Source: Podarcis raffonei
Taxonomy: Eukaryota; Chordata; Lepidosauria; Squamata; Lacertidae
Length of the DNA: 64,000 nucleotides
Assembly: GCF_027172205.1 (NCBI RefSeq)
Contig: NC_070603.1
Coordinates: 7,180,501 to 7,244,500, forward strand
Direction of reading: 5' to 3'
The notes under the pieces were generated by a model that was given only the letters and a program-made list of their open reading frames with translations, did no database searches and was not told where the DNA came from. Both the position numbers and the translations under genes were made by a program. Of this stretch, positions 12,601 through 23,483 are shown in pieces (positions within the stretch are counted from its first letter, which is position 1; every line of letters begins with the position of its first letter).

Positions 12601-15600
12601 CAGCTTTATTGGTTACAGGTAAGAGCGGTATTGGCTTTAGGCATTGGTCCTATCAGACTATCTGACTTCAGCCTGTTAGCATGAAAACCGGAAAGGCTTA
12701 ACACCAACAGGGGGAGCCCTGGGATGCACATTGCTAGGAACTCCCCCAGGGGTCACCGCTCGGGGGGCGTGCTTTAGGCCCTGGCCTCCATAGGTATCAG
12801 ACGAGGCAACGCCCCCCGGAATCCTTTACCGGATTACCCTTAAATATTTGAGGGAGGTGATGGCGCTCCTCCCCCCCCAAACACATCTACATAATAATAC
12901 CCCTACCAATGCCTAACCCCCATAACCAAGAGATGTTGTGACGATTTGCTACGAGGTAGGCGAAAAAAACCAAATGGCCAATTTGCCAAGTGGAAAAAAA
13001 TTCCTACCAGGCCCCTTAATGGCGACCAACAGAAGTCCATAGCAATGTCAGAAGGAAAACCTAAAGGGTGAGTGTGGGAAACCGAATCTGCAGCTGGGAT
13101 GAAAAGGGGAGATCCTGGGGTCGCACCAGCCTTAAATGACCCAGGCCACGCCCCCAGAGCCAGCTGATTGGCTGGCTCTAGTGCTGACGCAGCCCGAGGA
13201 TTCCCCTGGTCGCGTGGGGCTGCAGCCAGCCCCTCACGATTGTTGGGGGCGTGAGTCCGCAACACCACCTCCTCCTAATGTTGGAAGTGGCTTTGTGATG
13301 ACAAGAGGATGCTGGACTAGATGGGCCAGCTCCTCCTCCTCCTCCTCCTCCTCCTCCTCCTCCTGGTTGCTTGTTGCATTTATATCCCCCCCTTTTCTCC
13401 AAGGTCTTCCCCACAATAAGACTGTGAGATAGGTTGGGCAGCGAGTCAGTGACTGGCCCAAGGTCACCCACTGAGCTTCATAGTTGAGTGGAGATTTGAA
13501 CCCTGGCCACCCAGGTCCTAGTCTGACGCTTTAACCACTACACCACATTGGTGTATTAGTCACCTAGCAACAATAGTTTTCTGGGTGAACACAAAATAAG
13601 GCTGGAATCACCTGGTATGCATGCCTTGGGATGACCATCGAAAACAGCTCCCCTGTGTCAGCTTCTCCTCGTTGGCTCCATAATGCAGGACAGCCTTCCT
13701 CAGCCTGGTGCCCTCCAGATATTGTTAGACTCCAACTCCCTTCAGCCCTAGCCATGTGGTCAATAGTCAGGGACGATGGGAGCTGTAGTCGCAACAACAG
13801 CTACAGGGCCTCAGGTGGCAGGAAGCTGGGTGTAGAGCAGCCTTTCTCAACCTGTGGGTCCCCAGATGTTGTTGAACTACAACTCCCATCACCCCTAGCT
13901 AGCAAGGCCAGAGCTCAGGGATGAAGGGAGTTGTAGTCCAACAACATCTGGGGGCCCATAGGTTGAGAATCGCTGGTGTAGAGGAACACTTGCCTGTGAT
14001 AGGTAGCATCTATAGCTCAGTGAGAGAGTATGCATTTGGCAAGCAGGTTCAACTTATCCATATGGCTTTCAGATGTATTGGTATTTTGCTCAGCCACATC
14101 ACTTCTCTCCTTGCAGTACCAGGAGCTGAGGACAACAGCTGCCAAACACTGTGACAATCTACGCAATGTCAAGGATGAACTTGGTGAGCTGACTCGGATG
14201 GTTCACCGACTGCAGGCGGATATCTCAAATGTCAAATCCCAGGTGAGAATGACCAGTGGAGCTTGGCTGCAACAAGAACACCACTATTGTTGAGGAGTGT
14301 CATAACGGTGATGGAGCTAATATTAACAGTTCTTGTGGCTGATTAACACATTGTCATCTTAAGAAGGGGATATGTTATTCAAGACCCATTCTGCCTGTGT
14401 TGGAAGATGAGATAAGGTTTGTTTCATTATATGCAATCCTTAGTGAGTTGAATGTGTGCTCCAAATAATCCAGATGAGAACCATCTTGTTCCCTTTGATG
14501 TCCATTGGGTGGTACCTAATACATCCCTAAGTGCAAGGAGTTCCACTCTGCAATGGAACTCCCCCCTCTTCCCTCCTCCTTTGCCTCCTGAATCTGTGCC
14601 ACTGGCCTGCGTGTAGAGTGGTGCAAGCCTGGGGAACAGCCACTCACAAGCTGTTCAAGAACTTTTCTCATGCCACCACCCATCTGATAGTCATGTGAAA
14701 ACCAAAGGAGAATGGAGATTCATCTTAGACTGTTCATGCTACAGAACCTTGTTGCCGTGTGCTCTTTTCTTTGTCTCTCGCCTTCCCTCTGCGTCTTCTG
14801 TGCCGACAGCGCTGCAAACTGGAAGAGGAGGTAGCTGGAGCTGAGGAACGTGGGGAGATGGCGGTGAAGGATGCCAAATGCAAACTGGCAGGTCTGGAGG
14901 AGGCCCTGCACAAAGCCAAGCAGGACATGGCTTGCCAGCTACGGGAATATCAGGCCCTGATGAACCTCAAGTTGGCCCTGGATATTGAGATTGCCACCTA
15001 CAGGAAACTCCTGGAAGGAGAGGAGTTCAGGTGAGACTCTTCCGGACCCATTTGAAAGTCTATTTTAGAAAAGCTCCCCCAGAAAAGCAAATGTCAAAGT
15101 TGCACTGCAATATTAAGTGTGTACATTTGTTGATTTGTATAATACAAATCAACCTATGGCATGCACAGATATGCAAACTGTACAGTTGTTGAATGTAACA
15201 CGTGAATACCCTTATTGTGTTGTTTCTGAATTAATCTGCATAAAAAAGATCCGCACAGGAAATCTCCAGACGAATACATATGTGTAAACATGTTTTCTTT
15301 GCAAACATACATTCCTGTATCACTTTATTTCAAAATGCAGATCTCTAAATATATTTTATTTCAAACTATGCTTTTAAAAATGCACCTTGATGTGTGTGTT
15401 TTTTGGAGGGGCTGGGAACTGTATCACAAATAGGGATGAAGGTTATTTTTGTTTGGTCCACATTTTTAAGACTTAATTCACATCTCCCAGACTAATACTT
15501 GGCTTGAGATGTAATTAGTCTTCAGATCTCACACTTCTCCAAATTCTGTGATACAGTTTTCAGCTCAAAAACCAGGAGCTGTAGCACGGCAACATCTGGA

Positions 15601-18033
15601 GAGTCACAGGTTCCCCACCCCTGCCATATACTTACCGTATTTTTTGCTCCATAGGGCGCACCGGACCATAGGGCGCACCTAGTTTTTAGGGGGGGAAATA
15701 AAGTGGAAAAATTATTTCCCCTCCAGGTTTACGGATAGCTGCCTGAAGCCCAGGGAGCACAGCGGGAGTTGGCACTGCGCTCCCCGGGCTTCAGGCTGCA
15801 GGCTGCTATCCGCAAGCCTTCAGAGCCCGGCGGGAACTCCCGCCGTGCTCCAAAGGCTTGCGGATAGCTTCCTGAAGCCTGGAGAGCAAGAGGGGTCGGT
15901 GCGCACTGACCCCTCTCGCTCTCCAGGCTTCAGCAAAAGCCTGCATTCGCTCCATAGGACACACACACATTTCCCCTTCCTATTTTTTTTGGGGGGGGGG
16001 GAGTGCATCCTATAGAGTGAAAAATACGGTATGTTGTGGGGCAAGGGAGATTCCAATTCTTGCAGGCAGCTATCAGAAGGCAATGAGAGTGTTAGTCATG
16101 CACTGCACATATAAAGGTCCACAAGCAAATCAGTAATGATTCAAAATTCACTGGAAGACAGCTAGTTCTCCATCATTTATCCTCCTTTGTCATATGCAGC
16201 CGCAACAGAGAACCTGTTCTGTAGGCTACGCTTTCAGTCTATCTAAGATGGTAGCAACACACACACAAACACCTAGAATGTACACCTGGAATATGCCACA
16301 GAATCCCCAGAATCCTTTGCAATGTACAGAAGTTCCATAGCATAGATGCAGAGGTTCCTTGACATTTATTCATGTGCAAAGCACTTCGTAAAAAGTATAG
16401 AAGCAAACACAACAAAGTATATATGTTCTGCATGCATTTTTTCCTATGCACAAGTGATCAGAATAAAGGCGGGGAGAATGAATGTAACGTGACCTTGTGC
16501 CAAGCCAGATTCTCATTTTATTTTTCTTACATGCTTAAAAAACAACAAGCACACAATGAGAAAATTTAATACAGGAGGATTTAAACTCACCAATTCTACA
16601 AGCTAGAATATTTTCTGTTAAATGTGCCCCCAGGTGGTGACAGGTAGCATTCACAACATGAAGGACCTGGCTAGTTTGACTTTTCCCAGGCTTTTTCCCA
16701 CCTGCAATTGGGTGGTGACTTTCTCATTGAGCTCCCATTGCTCTGTCCCAGCTCCTGCCAACCTAGCAGTTCAAAAGCATGCCAGGTGCCAGTAGATAAA
16801 TAAATACTGCTGCGGCGGGAAGGTAAACGGCGTTTCCGTGCGCTCTGGTTTCCATCACTGTGTTCTGTTGTGCCAGAAGTGGGTAAGTCACGCTGGCCAC
16901 ATGACCCGGAAAGCTGTCTGTGGACAAACGCAGACTCCCTCAGCCTGAAAGCAAGATAAGCGCCACAACCCCATACAGTCATACCTCAGGTTGAATTAGC
17001 TTCAGGTTAAGTATTTTCGGGTTGCGCTCTGCGGCGACCGAGAAGTAACAGAGCACGTTACTCCCGGGTTTTGCCGCTTGCGCATGTGCAGATGCTCAAA
17101 ATGACGTCACACACACACGCAGAAGTGGCGAATCGTGACCTGCACACGCGCAGATGCGCAGTCGAGGGTTACACTCTACTCATTATGCGAATGGGGCTCC
17201 GGAATGGATCCTGTTTGCATCCAGAGGTACCACGGTAGTCACCTTTGACTGGACATAACCGTGCAGTGATCCTTTACCTTTTACCTTTTCTCATTGAAAA
17301 TTTACTGCTGTGGGTGCTGTTTAATGCTGGCCTTTCCAAGTCATTGTTTTTTCTGTATGTTGTCCCCCTATCTGGGTAGCTTGGATTGCTTCTTTAAAGG
17401 GCCATACCTAGACAGACAGACAGACAGTCAGTCAGTCAGACAGACAGACAGATGGATAGATAGACAGACAGACAGATGGGCAGATAGACACACACACAGA
17501 TATATCTATATATATATGCATGTATACATGCACAACCTATTTCTAGCTATGAAATTGTTGGTGATTTAGGCCTAATATTCAGCTAATGAGATATTTCAAT
17601 CTATTTAATTTCTTCTAGGATGGGCGATGGAGAATGTGCTGTGAACATCTGTAAGTACCTCCAAGAGATGCCTCCAGAAATGCCATTGCTAATTTATTCA
17701 TTTCTTTCTGTTTTGGGTGGACCCTTTCTATATATCTCACCCTATGGTCCCTTCCTCCCCTTTCCCTCCCCAGCTGTGCAGAGGAGCCAGGGCGCTGTTG
17801 TGTGCAATCCTGACCACCACTGTGGACCTGGAAGAGGTGGGCACATTATGGCAAATGGAAGAGATCCCTGCAGCCCAGCAGGTTTCAAAAGAGGCATGGG
17901 TCCCTGTGGAGATGCGGGTCTCCCATGTGGAGACAGCCATACCCCTCCTCCCGAAGAATTTAGCACCCAGAGTGTGAAGAGCTCCAACGTTAAACATGTA
18001 GTAGCGGCTTCGCCTTGCGCATCAAGAGGTTAA
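3140..18033 (+). CDS. Gene A: cysteine-rich, hair-keratin-like type II keratin (9 exons, complete)
   Basis: Type II intermediate-filament keratin; the family pairs with type I keratins to build cytoplasmic filaments in epithelial and cornified cells. Exons: 3140-3607, 9178-9386, 10862-10922, 11578-11673, 12124-12288, 14117-14242, 14810-15030, 17619-17650, 17774-18033. They sum to 1638 bp (545 aa plus stop) with no internal stop. The head is about residues 1-138 and ends in the type II-like [17 protein letters not shown]. The rod runs from about 139 ([19 protein letters not shown]) to the helix-termination motif [10 protein letters not shown] at 438-447. The tail is Gly/Pro/Cys-containing. Rod blocks [18 protein letters not shown] and KAKQDMAC resemble mammalian hair type II keratins as I remember them. 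The start is the first ATG after the TATA box. Tandem paralogue of gene B. Expression in claw or other hard epidermis is inferred. Orthology to one named mammalian gene is not claimed. Confidence 0.93.
4473..4970 (-). mobile_element. Dispersed repeat, LTR-like, copy 1 (in gene A intron 1)
   Basis: Shares blocks with 12515-13264: GGAATAAAGAC, GGCCACA(A/G)CTTTATT, and a GAC-ATTTGCTACG-G segment. On the - strand AATAAAG(T/C)TGTGGCC would serve as a poly(A) signal, which suggests an old LTR. Broken and old. Confidence 0.4.
4966..4999 (+). mobile_element. SINE 3' end fragment
   Basis: AGTCAGGGGTCCCTTTACC plus CTTTAC repeats is the 3' end of the ACA-type SINE. The rest is missing. Confidence 0.6.
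5000..5237. mobile_element. pogo/Tigger-like MITE
   Basis: GGGTTAAGAACTTAATTTG and several AACCTGAA(A/G) strings end at AGGTACCACTGTA. The left terminus is missing. Same family as 40853. Confidence 0.7.
6255..6599 (-). mobile_element. tRNA-derived squamate SINE, full length
   Basis: Flanked by an 11-bp duplication ATGTAACATAG at 6244-6254 and 6600-6610. Tail CTTTACCTTTAC lies at the left end, the tRNA head at the right. Confidence 0.92.
6850..7990. other. Gene A intron 1, nothing recognised
   Basis: Unique-looking AT-rich sequence without an exon or clear repeat. Confidence 0.45.
8003..8368. mobile_element. hAT-like nonautonomous element
   Basis: CTAGGGGTGATGACATTTTT at the left roughly inverts GAGGATCCTCATCCCC at the right, and inner GGGGGCCACCTGTCAG inverts CACATGTGGTCCACCC. 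Confidence 0.45.
8573..9078 (-). mobile_element. BovB (RTE) LINE 3' fragment, longest copy
   Basis: Reverse strand reads [40 protein letters not shown] and the REDSLEKT block. About 505 bp, 5' truncated. Confidence 0.92.
9178..9386 (+). CDS. Gene A exon 2 (rest of coil 1A, start of 1B)
   Basis: Begins [17 protein letters not shown] after a CATTCAG acceptor and ends AAG AAG AG|GTGA. It is 209 bp, the same as gene B. QHN replaces the common QQN of the helix-initiation motif. Confidence 0.93.
9755..10136 (-). mobile_element. tRNA-derived squamate SINE
   Basis: Flanked by ATGCACTGGGTG at 9739-9750 and 10137-10148, a perfect 12-bp duplication. Older, more diverged copy. Confidence 0.88.
10258..10292 (+). 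repeat. (ATTC)n microsatellite
   Basis: About eight ATTC units in gene A intron 2. Confidence 0.9.
10862..10922 (+). CDS. Gene A exon 3 (coil 1B)
   Basis: A 61-bp exon, the usual type II keratin length, encoding [20 protein letters not shown] after a split arginine. The downstream donor is GCAAGT, a GC-AG intron. Confidence 0.9.
11070..11205. mobile_element. hAT-like MITE remnant
   Basis: ACTATAATTTCCATCATC and GCTGATGGTAATGGAGTCCA form the inverted core seen in clearer copies at 13838 and 19510. Confidence 0.5.
11578..11673 (+). CDS. Gene A exon 4 (coil 1B)
   Basis: A 96-bp phase-0 exon starting [10 protein letters not shown] and ending NTFEE. Acceptor CTCCTAG, donor GTAACA. Confidence 0.93.
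12124..12288 (+). CDS. Gene A exon 5 (linker 12 and coil 2)
   Basis: A 165-bp phase-0 exon containing [17 protein letters not shown] and [14 protein letters not shown]. The donor CAG|GTTCAT is weak beyond the GT. Confidence 0.9.
12418..12514 (+). mobile_element. CR1 LINE 3' fragment, left part
   Basis: CTGGAACACACAGGAG, ATCCTGCTTGTAGGTTTCCC and GGTTGGCCAT match the CR1 3' end. It continues at about 13289 (GGATGCTGGACTAGATGGGC) after the inserted element. Confidence 0.6.
12515..13264 (-). mobile_element. Dispersed repeat, LTR-like, copy 2, inserted in a CR1 fragment
   Basis: On the - strand it starts TGTTGCGGACTC and ends CACCACGCA, i.e. TG...CA, with an internal AATAAAGCTGTGGCC. It splits a CR1 3' fragment. 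Exact ends and target duplication are uncertain; it may extend to about 13288. Relative of 4473-4970. An old, single-LTR-like fossil. Confidence 0.45.
13330..13363 (+). repeat. (CCT)n microsatellite
   Basis: About eleven CCT units at the right end of the CR1 fragment. Confidence 0.9.
13366..13552 (-). mobile_element. MIR/CORE-like SINE
   Basis: Reverse strand starts tRNA-like, GTGGTGTAGTGGTTAAAGCG, then AGGGTTCAAATCTC and GTGACCTTGGGCCAGTCAC, the MIR-type core. Confidence 0.65.
13691..13815. mobile_element. hAT-like MITE remnant
   Basis: CAGCCTTCCTCAGCCTGGTG with an inverted GACGATGGGAGCTGTAGTC core; right end decayed. Confidence 0.55.
13838..13975. mobile_element. hAT MITE with perfect 8-bp target duplication
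   Basis: Palindromic element CAGCCTTTCTCAACCTGTGG ... GGTTGAGAATCGCTG flanked by GTGTAGAG at 13830-13837 and 13976-13983. Confidence 0.9.
14117..14242 (+). CDS. Gene A exon 6 (coil 2)
   Basis: A 126-bp phase-0 exon starting [17 protein letters not shown]. Acceptor CTCCTTGCAG, donor CAG|GTGAGA. Confidence 0.93.
14810..15030 (+). CDS. Gene A exon 7 (end of rod)
   Basis: A 221-bp exon running from RCKLEEEV through [14 protein letters not shown] to the helix-termination motif [14 protein letters not shown]. Donor CAG|GTGAGA. Confidence 0.94.
15120..15570. repeat. AT-rich dispersed repeat family, copy 2
   Basis: Contains CACACTTCTCCAAATTCTG and CAGTTTTCAGCTC, aligning with copies at 535 and 21720. 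Confidence 0.35.
15633..16031. mobile_element. MITE, TACCGTATTTTT-type inverted repeats
   Basis: TACCGTATTTTTTGC and GTGAAAAATACGGTA bound it. The interior holds inverted GGCTTGCGGATAGC and CTCCAGGCTTCAG segments like those at 57538-58239. Confidence 0.78.
16700..17289 (+). mobile_element. tRNA-derived SINE split by a MITE
   Basis: SINE body on the + strand (16700-16973, including GGTAAACGGCGTTTCCGTGC) resumes after the MITE with TTTGACTGGACATAACCGTG and a TTTACCTTTTACC tail. Its head is eroded. Confidence 0.75.
16974..17237. mobile_element. pogo/Tigger-like MITE inside a SINE
   Basis: TACAGTCATACCTCAGGTT and AGAGGTACCACGGTA are inverted termini with TA ends. Confidence 0.75.
17401..17505 (+). 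repeat. (GACA)n/(GATA)n microsatellite
   Basis: Imperfect GACA and GATA units just upstream of gene A exon 8. Confidence 0.9.
17619..17650 (+). CDS. Gene A exon 8 (start of tail)
   Basis: A 32-bp exon encoding [10 protein letters not shown] between a TCTTCTAG acceptor and a GTAAGT donor. The same length in gene B and three bases shorter than in gene C. Confidence 0.88.
17774..18033 (+). CDS. Gene A exon 9 (tail and stop)
   Basis: Starts [19 protein letters not shown] after a CTCCCCAG acceptor and ends ASPCASRG followed by TAA. The opening SQGAVVC recalls the RGGVVC motif of mammalian hair keratin tails. It has six cysteines, fewer than in gene B. Confidence 0.9.
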
Positions 18034-18239
18034 ATCTAGACTTTGGGTTTCTGCATGCCTGAAGTTGTTGATTCAGCATTTGTACCTTGACTCAGCAATT
18101 CTTGTACTTTTCCCAAGCAATCCTTGGGAACAGGTCCATCCACCTTTATTGGCTCCCTAATCTTATGTCACTTTCAATTCACAGTGAATTCTGAGTATCA
18201 ACCAACTTCTGCATAACCAGGATAAAGACTGTTGCTATT

Positions 18240-19500
18240 TTTCTGGTCCCTTATTCTAAGATCAAACGGAGGTAAGGCAGGAGCCCCCAGGTGCTTTCCT
18301 CCAGCTCCAGTTAAACCCCTTGATCACCCAAAACACTGATTTTAAGAGGATGTTGTCATTTCAGGGTAACTGATTACGAAAGCAAGTTCCAACGCCTACA
18401 GTGAAAGGGAGGATTTATTTCATTTGGAAATGCTGTGTATTCTGATGATAAAAAAAATAAGTACGTGGCTTCCTGCTGAAAATATTGTGTTAAAGGTCTA
18501 TTTCTTACCTGCAAATACCCAGACTTTGGCACCCTTTCTTGCTTCTCTCCTTCGGTTTTGTCCTGGGAAATTGCTTGTTTAGACAAACTTTGGGTGCTTC
18601 CAGACAGGGACTTAATATTGTAAATGATCATATATATGTATCTCAAATGGGTCATAGGTTAGCTTTTTTAAAAAACTTGCTGTATTTTCCCTGGAAGGGA
18701 GGTGAGGATATGGACTGATATTTTGATTCCAGCAATGTCTTGTCGATGCTACAAAACATTTTATGGCCCTGCAGTTTGATGCCATGGTTAACAGCCAGAG
18801 ACATCTATCTTCTAAGAATTTATCTTGGGCTACAGTCCTGTACACATTTACCTTGGCAGGGACTGGGAGTAAGCCTCAATGAATTCAGTGGGGCTTGATT
18901 CTGAGTAGACATGCACAGAATTGCATTGCCAGCCCTTTTTAAATACCCAATCTAGGCACTGGTTTGCACAAAGCTGTGTGTTCATGCAAGCCAAGAATGT
19001 ATAACCAAAACCGGTTTGCAAAAGAAGACAAAGTGCTTTCTGTGAATGATAGAGGTGAAGGTATTCAGACAGCCTACATGAGGCTGAATACACCAGCCTT
19101 TGGTGAATGAGAAAGGGAGTCGGGTTGCTTTTCAGCTGCTTGTGTATCTGCCAAATTATATCTCAGTGACAGAGCTTTAGCACTGCATGACTGCTAGCAG
19201 AGAATAGCCCAACAAGAAAGTGGAAACTGTTTTAGGTTTGGGCATGCCTTTTTCCGTCTGGTGGGTTGCTTTTTAAAAATGTGAACCTCTGCTTTTGTGT
19301 GTGTGCATGTGAACTTCTATTTTAAATAAATCAATTCAGCTAAGCAATGACTCCAGTCTGACTAGCTTTAACCATGCGGCAGAGATTGAATGAGCTACAT
19401 TATGGGTAGCATTTTTCAGTTTTAAGACTGATAATCTACAGGCAGCTGGTTCCCATATGCACTTCTGTTATTTGATTGAATGATTACTTGCAAAAACATC
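18240..19500. other. Spacer after gene A, nothing recognised
   Basis: Likely holds the gene A 3' UTR and flank. No exon or definite repeat seen. Confidence 0.4.
19325..19330 (+). terminator. Possible poly(A) signal of gene A
   Basis: The first clear AATAAA after the stop, about 1.29 kb downstream, in TTTTAAATAAATCAATT. A similar string follows gene B at about the same distance. A GATAAA at 18221 is a nearer, weaker alternative. Confidence 0.3.
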
Positions 19501-19509
19501 ACCTTAATG

Positions 19510-19645
19510 CAGGCATAGGCAAACTCTTCCCTCCAGGTGTTTTGGGACTACAACTCCCATCATCCCTAGCTAACAGGACCAGTGGTCAGGGATGATGGGA
19601 GTTGTAGTCCCAAAACATCTGGAGGGCAGAGTTTGCCTATGCCTG
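19510..19645. mobile_element. hAT MITE with perfect 8-bp target duplication
   Basis: CAGGCATAGGCAAACTCT and AGAGTTTGCCTATGCCTG are inverted; CCTTAATG flanks both sides (19502-19509, 19646-19653). Confidence 0.93.
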
Positions 19646-19659
19646 CCTTAATGACATTG

Positions 19660-21715
19660 CTTTCTAGTGGACTTAGTTTACGGGTCCACTGACAAGCATC
19701 ATGCTGGGTAATTCCAAGATGCACACATGCATATATTGTCCAAGCTTGTGATGACCCTAGTCTACTCTCGCCATCCCTGTGTCCATTCCAATGTGGTGCT
19801 CCTCATTCAATGAATGGGTTCCCTCCCTCATCTGTGTCCTCTCTTTGTGTCATCCACCACACCACACCCTAGTGAGGGAAACAGCTTGGCACTGATACTG
19901 AGAAGGGTGTGTTTTTATCTCTGAACTGTAGGGTCATCAAGATGGGAAGGCTTTCCAACCATTCAAATGCTATCCTATACATAGCTCCAGGTCCACCCAG
20001 GAGGTAACGAGAGGTGACCACCTCAGGTGGCCAGATCCATAGGGACAGCAGATCCTGATGTAGATCTGCATTCCCCTCTTGTTCCTGTTGTAGATCTTCA
20101 CTTACCCTTTCTTCTTTGGGGGAGGGGGGTGCCATTTTGTTGCTCGGCTTAGGTGCCAAAATGTTTTGGGCTAGCCCTCCATAGTTGAGACTTATCTCAC
20201 AGCCTACAACCATGTACATAATGTAAAATATTAGGTTGGTACACTCAGCAAGTGGACAACATTGCATCATGTAATTCCAACTAGGGTAGCTTCAGTTACC
20301 ACCTCTTCGGATGGCCCATCCCCACAATGGAATCACTTACTACTTTAAAACCAGCCCCCCAACATGACCCAGTTTCAAATGGCTTGTGTTCCATGTGTAA
20401 CAACAGCAGAGCTAATCCAACTTCCTCTCCATCTTCCTGAGGCAATCCTGAACAACCTTGGGACCATGGGGATGCGTTGGGGAGGAGCATATTAGTTTTT
20501 CCTCTCCCTGCCATGGTCCTGATAAAAATCACATTTCAGAAGCTCCTTTCTGTATGTCAAGGGAAGCTCCTATTGGTCTCAAAGGAGGGAATGTTCCTTG
20601 GAATGCAAACTGTACCTTTGGATTGTCTATTCTTGTCAGAACTGTAGAAGGGAGAAAGTTAACTCTACCCCTTCTCCATCCCCACCAACCATAGTCTCAA
20701 GGCTGCTCAGACTTTCCCGAGGTTGCTTGCTGTTTACATAGCAAAAAATGAGCTCCTTATTTGCATTCACACACTTAATGTCACAGGCAAGCACAGGGAT
20801 GAATTCATGCAATCTCACATGCATGTCCTACGCGCTAGGTCCAGCTTTTACATGAGTAATAGCAATCTGGAGTGCAGATATGAACCATCTCATCACAGAG
20901 CAAAGGTAGCAGATGGGTATGGCTAATATGGTGCTCTTCAGTTGTTTGTGTGACTCTTGTCAGCCCCAGGCAGCCTGGCCAATAGTCAAGGATGATGGGA
21001 GCTGGAGACTGACAACCTCTTAAGTGTTACATGTGCACTACATTAGGCCATGCCTAATGTGATGCTAGCAGCAGCCATATGTACCATATATTTGGGGGAA
21101 TTTGCAAGTGAAACAGCTGGAATCCCAACCACCATGGCCAAGGTTCAAATAATTATTCTTCAGAAACATCTGGAGGACCAGATGTTCCCATCCCTGATCC
21201 GAAGAGGTGGGGTGGGGAGCTTGTATACTCCTCCCCAGTAATCATTGTATATTTTGAGTACACACACACACACACACACACACTCAACAGAAACCCAACT
21301 CTGATTGTACGGGCACCTTTTGGACTGCCCTGAGAAATAAATGATAGGCTGTATAGATTTTTATGGTGAACGTGTCATATCACAATTGCACTTCAATGGG
21401 ATAAGTTAATGTCTTGAAATTGTGCAAGTATCATTGCAAAACTTTAAATAGGGCAGTATCATTTGCAACATCAACACCTCTAGCCATTGTTAGAAACTTG
21501 CTTGCTATCCCAGCAGTACTAAATTTCTGTGATGTATGAAGCATTCAGAGAAGTGCAACTTCACAATACTGTCCTCCAAGATGGAGAAAAAACAGTGGAA
21601 ACTAAGAGGGTTTGCTCAAGATCACATGCATTAATAGTTAGGAGAGAGGTGCTACTATTATGCTTACGACTACATGAAAAATATAGGCACACAAGACCCC
21701 TATAAATTTTGCTGA
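19660..21715. other. Intergenic, little recognised
   Basis: A decayed hAT-like piece near 20935-21010 and a (CA)n run at 21259-21284; otherwise nothing supported. Confidence 0.4.
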
Positions 21716-21719
21716 TGTT

Positions 21720-22090
21720 TAGGGATGGGAGACAGATTTGATTTTGTTTGCATTTTGATGAAAAACTACCCAATTCATGCTTCTCGAACCAATACACGAA
21801 CCGAAACACAGCTACCCATCGAAATGCACACTTCTCTGAGTTTTACAAAGCAGTTCTCCAATGAAACAATGTGCATATATGTTAAGGAAAAGTGCACACA
21901 AGCATTGATGTAATTAGTAAAAATTACATTGCATTAGGGAACTTGCTTGAAAAAAATACGTGGATTAGGAGAAATGTGCTCTAGAGTGATGCCAATTTTT
22001 CACGAGCATTAAAATAAATAAATCCAAAGATGACTGTGGAAACAGAGAGAAGGAGAGAATTTAAGATTGGAAAAGGGAGATCCATCTGTC
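21720..22090. repeat. AT-rich dispersed repeat family, copy 3
   Basis: GGGATGGGAGACAGATTTG at the left and GAGATCCATCTGTCTC at the right, with CACACTTCTCTGAGTTTTAC inside. Confidence 0.45.
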
Positions 22091-22749
22091 TCTAATAATG
22101 TTTCTTCCTTTTGCCTTAAAATCCCCGCAAAGCTTTTGTGTGCTTGAGTTTTGCTTTACCTGAAATTCAATGGCAATATTATTGAAACATTTTAAAGCTT
22201 TTTTGGAATTTCCTGTGGATGTCTTACTTTCTCAAATTGCCCATTACATGAAATTCACAGGCAACTCTAGCCCCTTGACCATAGCCATAGATGCAGTTCA
22301 TGCACGGAGCAAAGAATGGGACTGTTGCACTAACCCCAACCCTGATGCCACGTAGCTGGCTCAGCGTCAGTACCTGGCCTCTGTGCTCTATGCATGTACA
22401 ATTACTCATGTAGAGGGGCTTCACACTATCAGGAGGGCTGTGCAAAGGGGGGGGTCCCAACCACAGAAACATGTGAAGGGGCTTCTCTTCCCAACTAATC
22501 TAGAGATTAAAACACGGACGTCATTAGCGACTGCTCAGATAAAAACAGGTGCAAGTGAATATGTTATTTGATAATATATTATTATTTGATATACAAATAA
22601 GGAGAGACCTGAAAGCATCTTCCAGATGAAGGGACAGAATTGGCTTCGGGGTGTGTGCATCTTTCAAGGTCAATCTGACTTGGCATCCTTTAAACGGTGA
22701 TGGGCTATTCCCTCTTGCAATTTAAAGGCTCTAATGCAATTAGATTAGG

Positions 22750-22938
22750 CACGTAGGAAGCAACCTTCTACGACGTCGTGCTGTTAGTCCATCTAGACCT
22801 GTATTGTCATGGCTCTCCAGGACCTAGGACTGAAAGGTCTTTCCCATAAGCTGAAACCTTATTCTTTTAACTGGAGATGCCAGGGATGGAACCTGAGACC
22901 TTCTGCATGCAAAGCAGGTGTTCTACTATGCTATGAAG
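22750..22938 (-). mobile_element. tRNA-derived SINE, second family
   Basis: Reverse strand has the tRNA-like head with TTTGCATGCAGAAGGTCTCA, then AGACCTTTCAGTCC. The same family is seen at 25270, 34800, 49508 and 55845. Confidence 0.65.
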
Positions 22939-23220
22939 ACTGGGTCTTGAGAGTACACATACACAAACACAACCCAAGACGTTTTGCTGCTTGGAGTGGA
23001 GGATGAAAAGGCACCCACCCTATTCTACACACACACACAGACTGACAGACCGACCGTCATATCATACTTCGACACTGATGGCAGGGCAGGGCCCTTCAGC
23101 ACCTGAGGGCAGCAGCCTAGCTTGTGGGGACAGAGGGCAGGCTGAATGTCATACTCTTCCAGCAGCGGATTATGGCCAGAGGGCTTAGGAGTATGGCAGG
23201 CGGGCAGCTACCACTTTACT

Positions 23221-23277
<57 letters not shown>
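23221..23277 (+). repeat. (CA)n(GA)n microsatellite
   Basis: A short CA run followed directly by about 20 GA units. Confidence 0.93.
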
Positions 23278-23281
<4 letters not shown>

Positions 23282-23483
23282 TTGGGACACAGAGATCACA
23301 TGTACCCTCTGAGACAGTTCTACCCCACATCACTCTTTAGCCTGGGAAGGAGTAACTCCAAGAACTGGGCCTGGAGCCCACATGCTAGAGACCTCCTATG
23401 CCCCTTTCTGAAAGGCAAGTTCCCCTCACAGCTTAAATAATCCTGAAGGGGTAGGAGAATTTGGCTTCAGTGAAGCAGAACAA

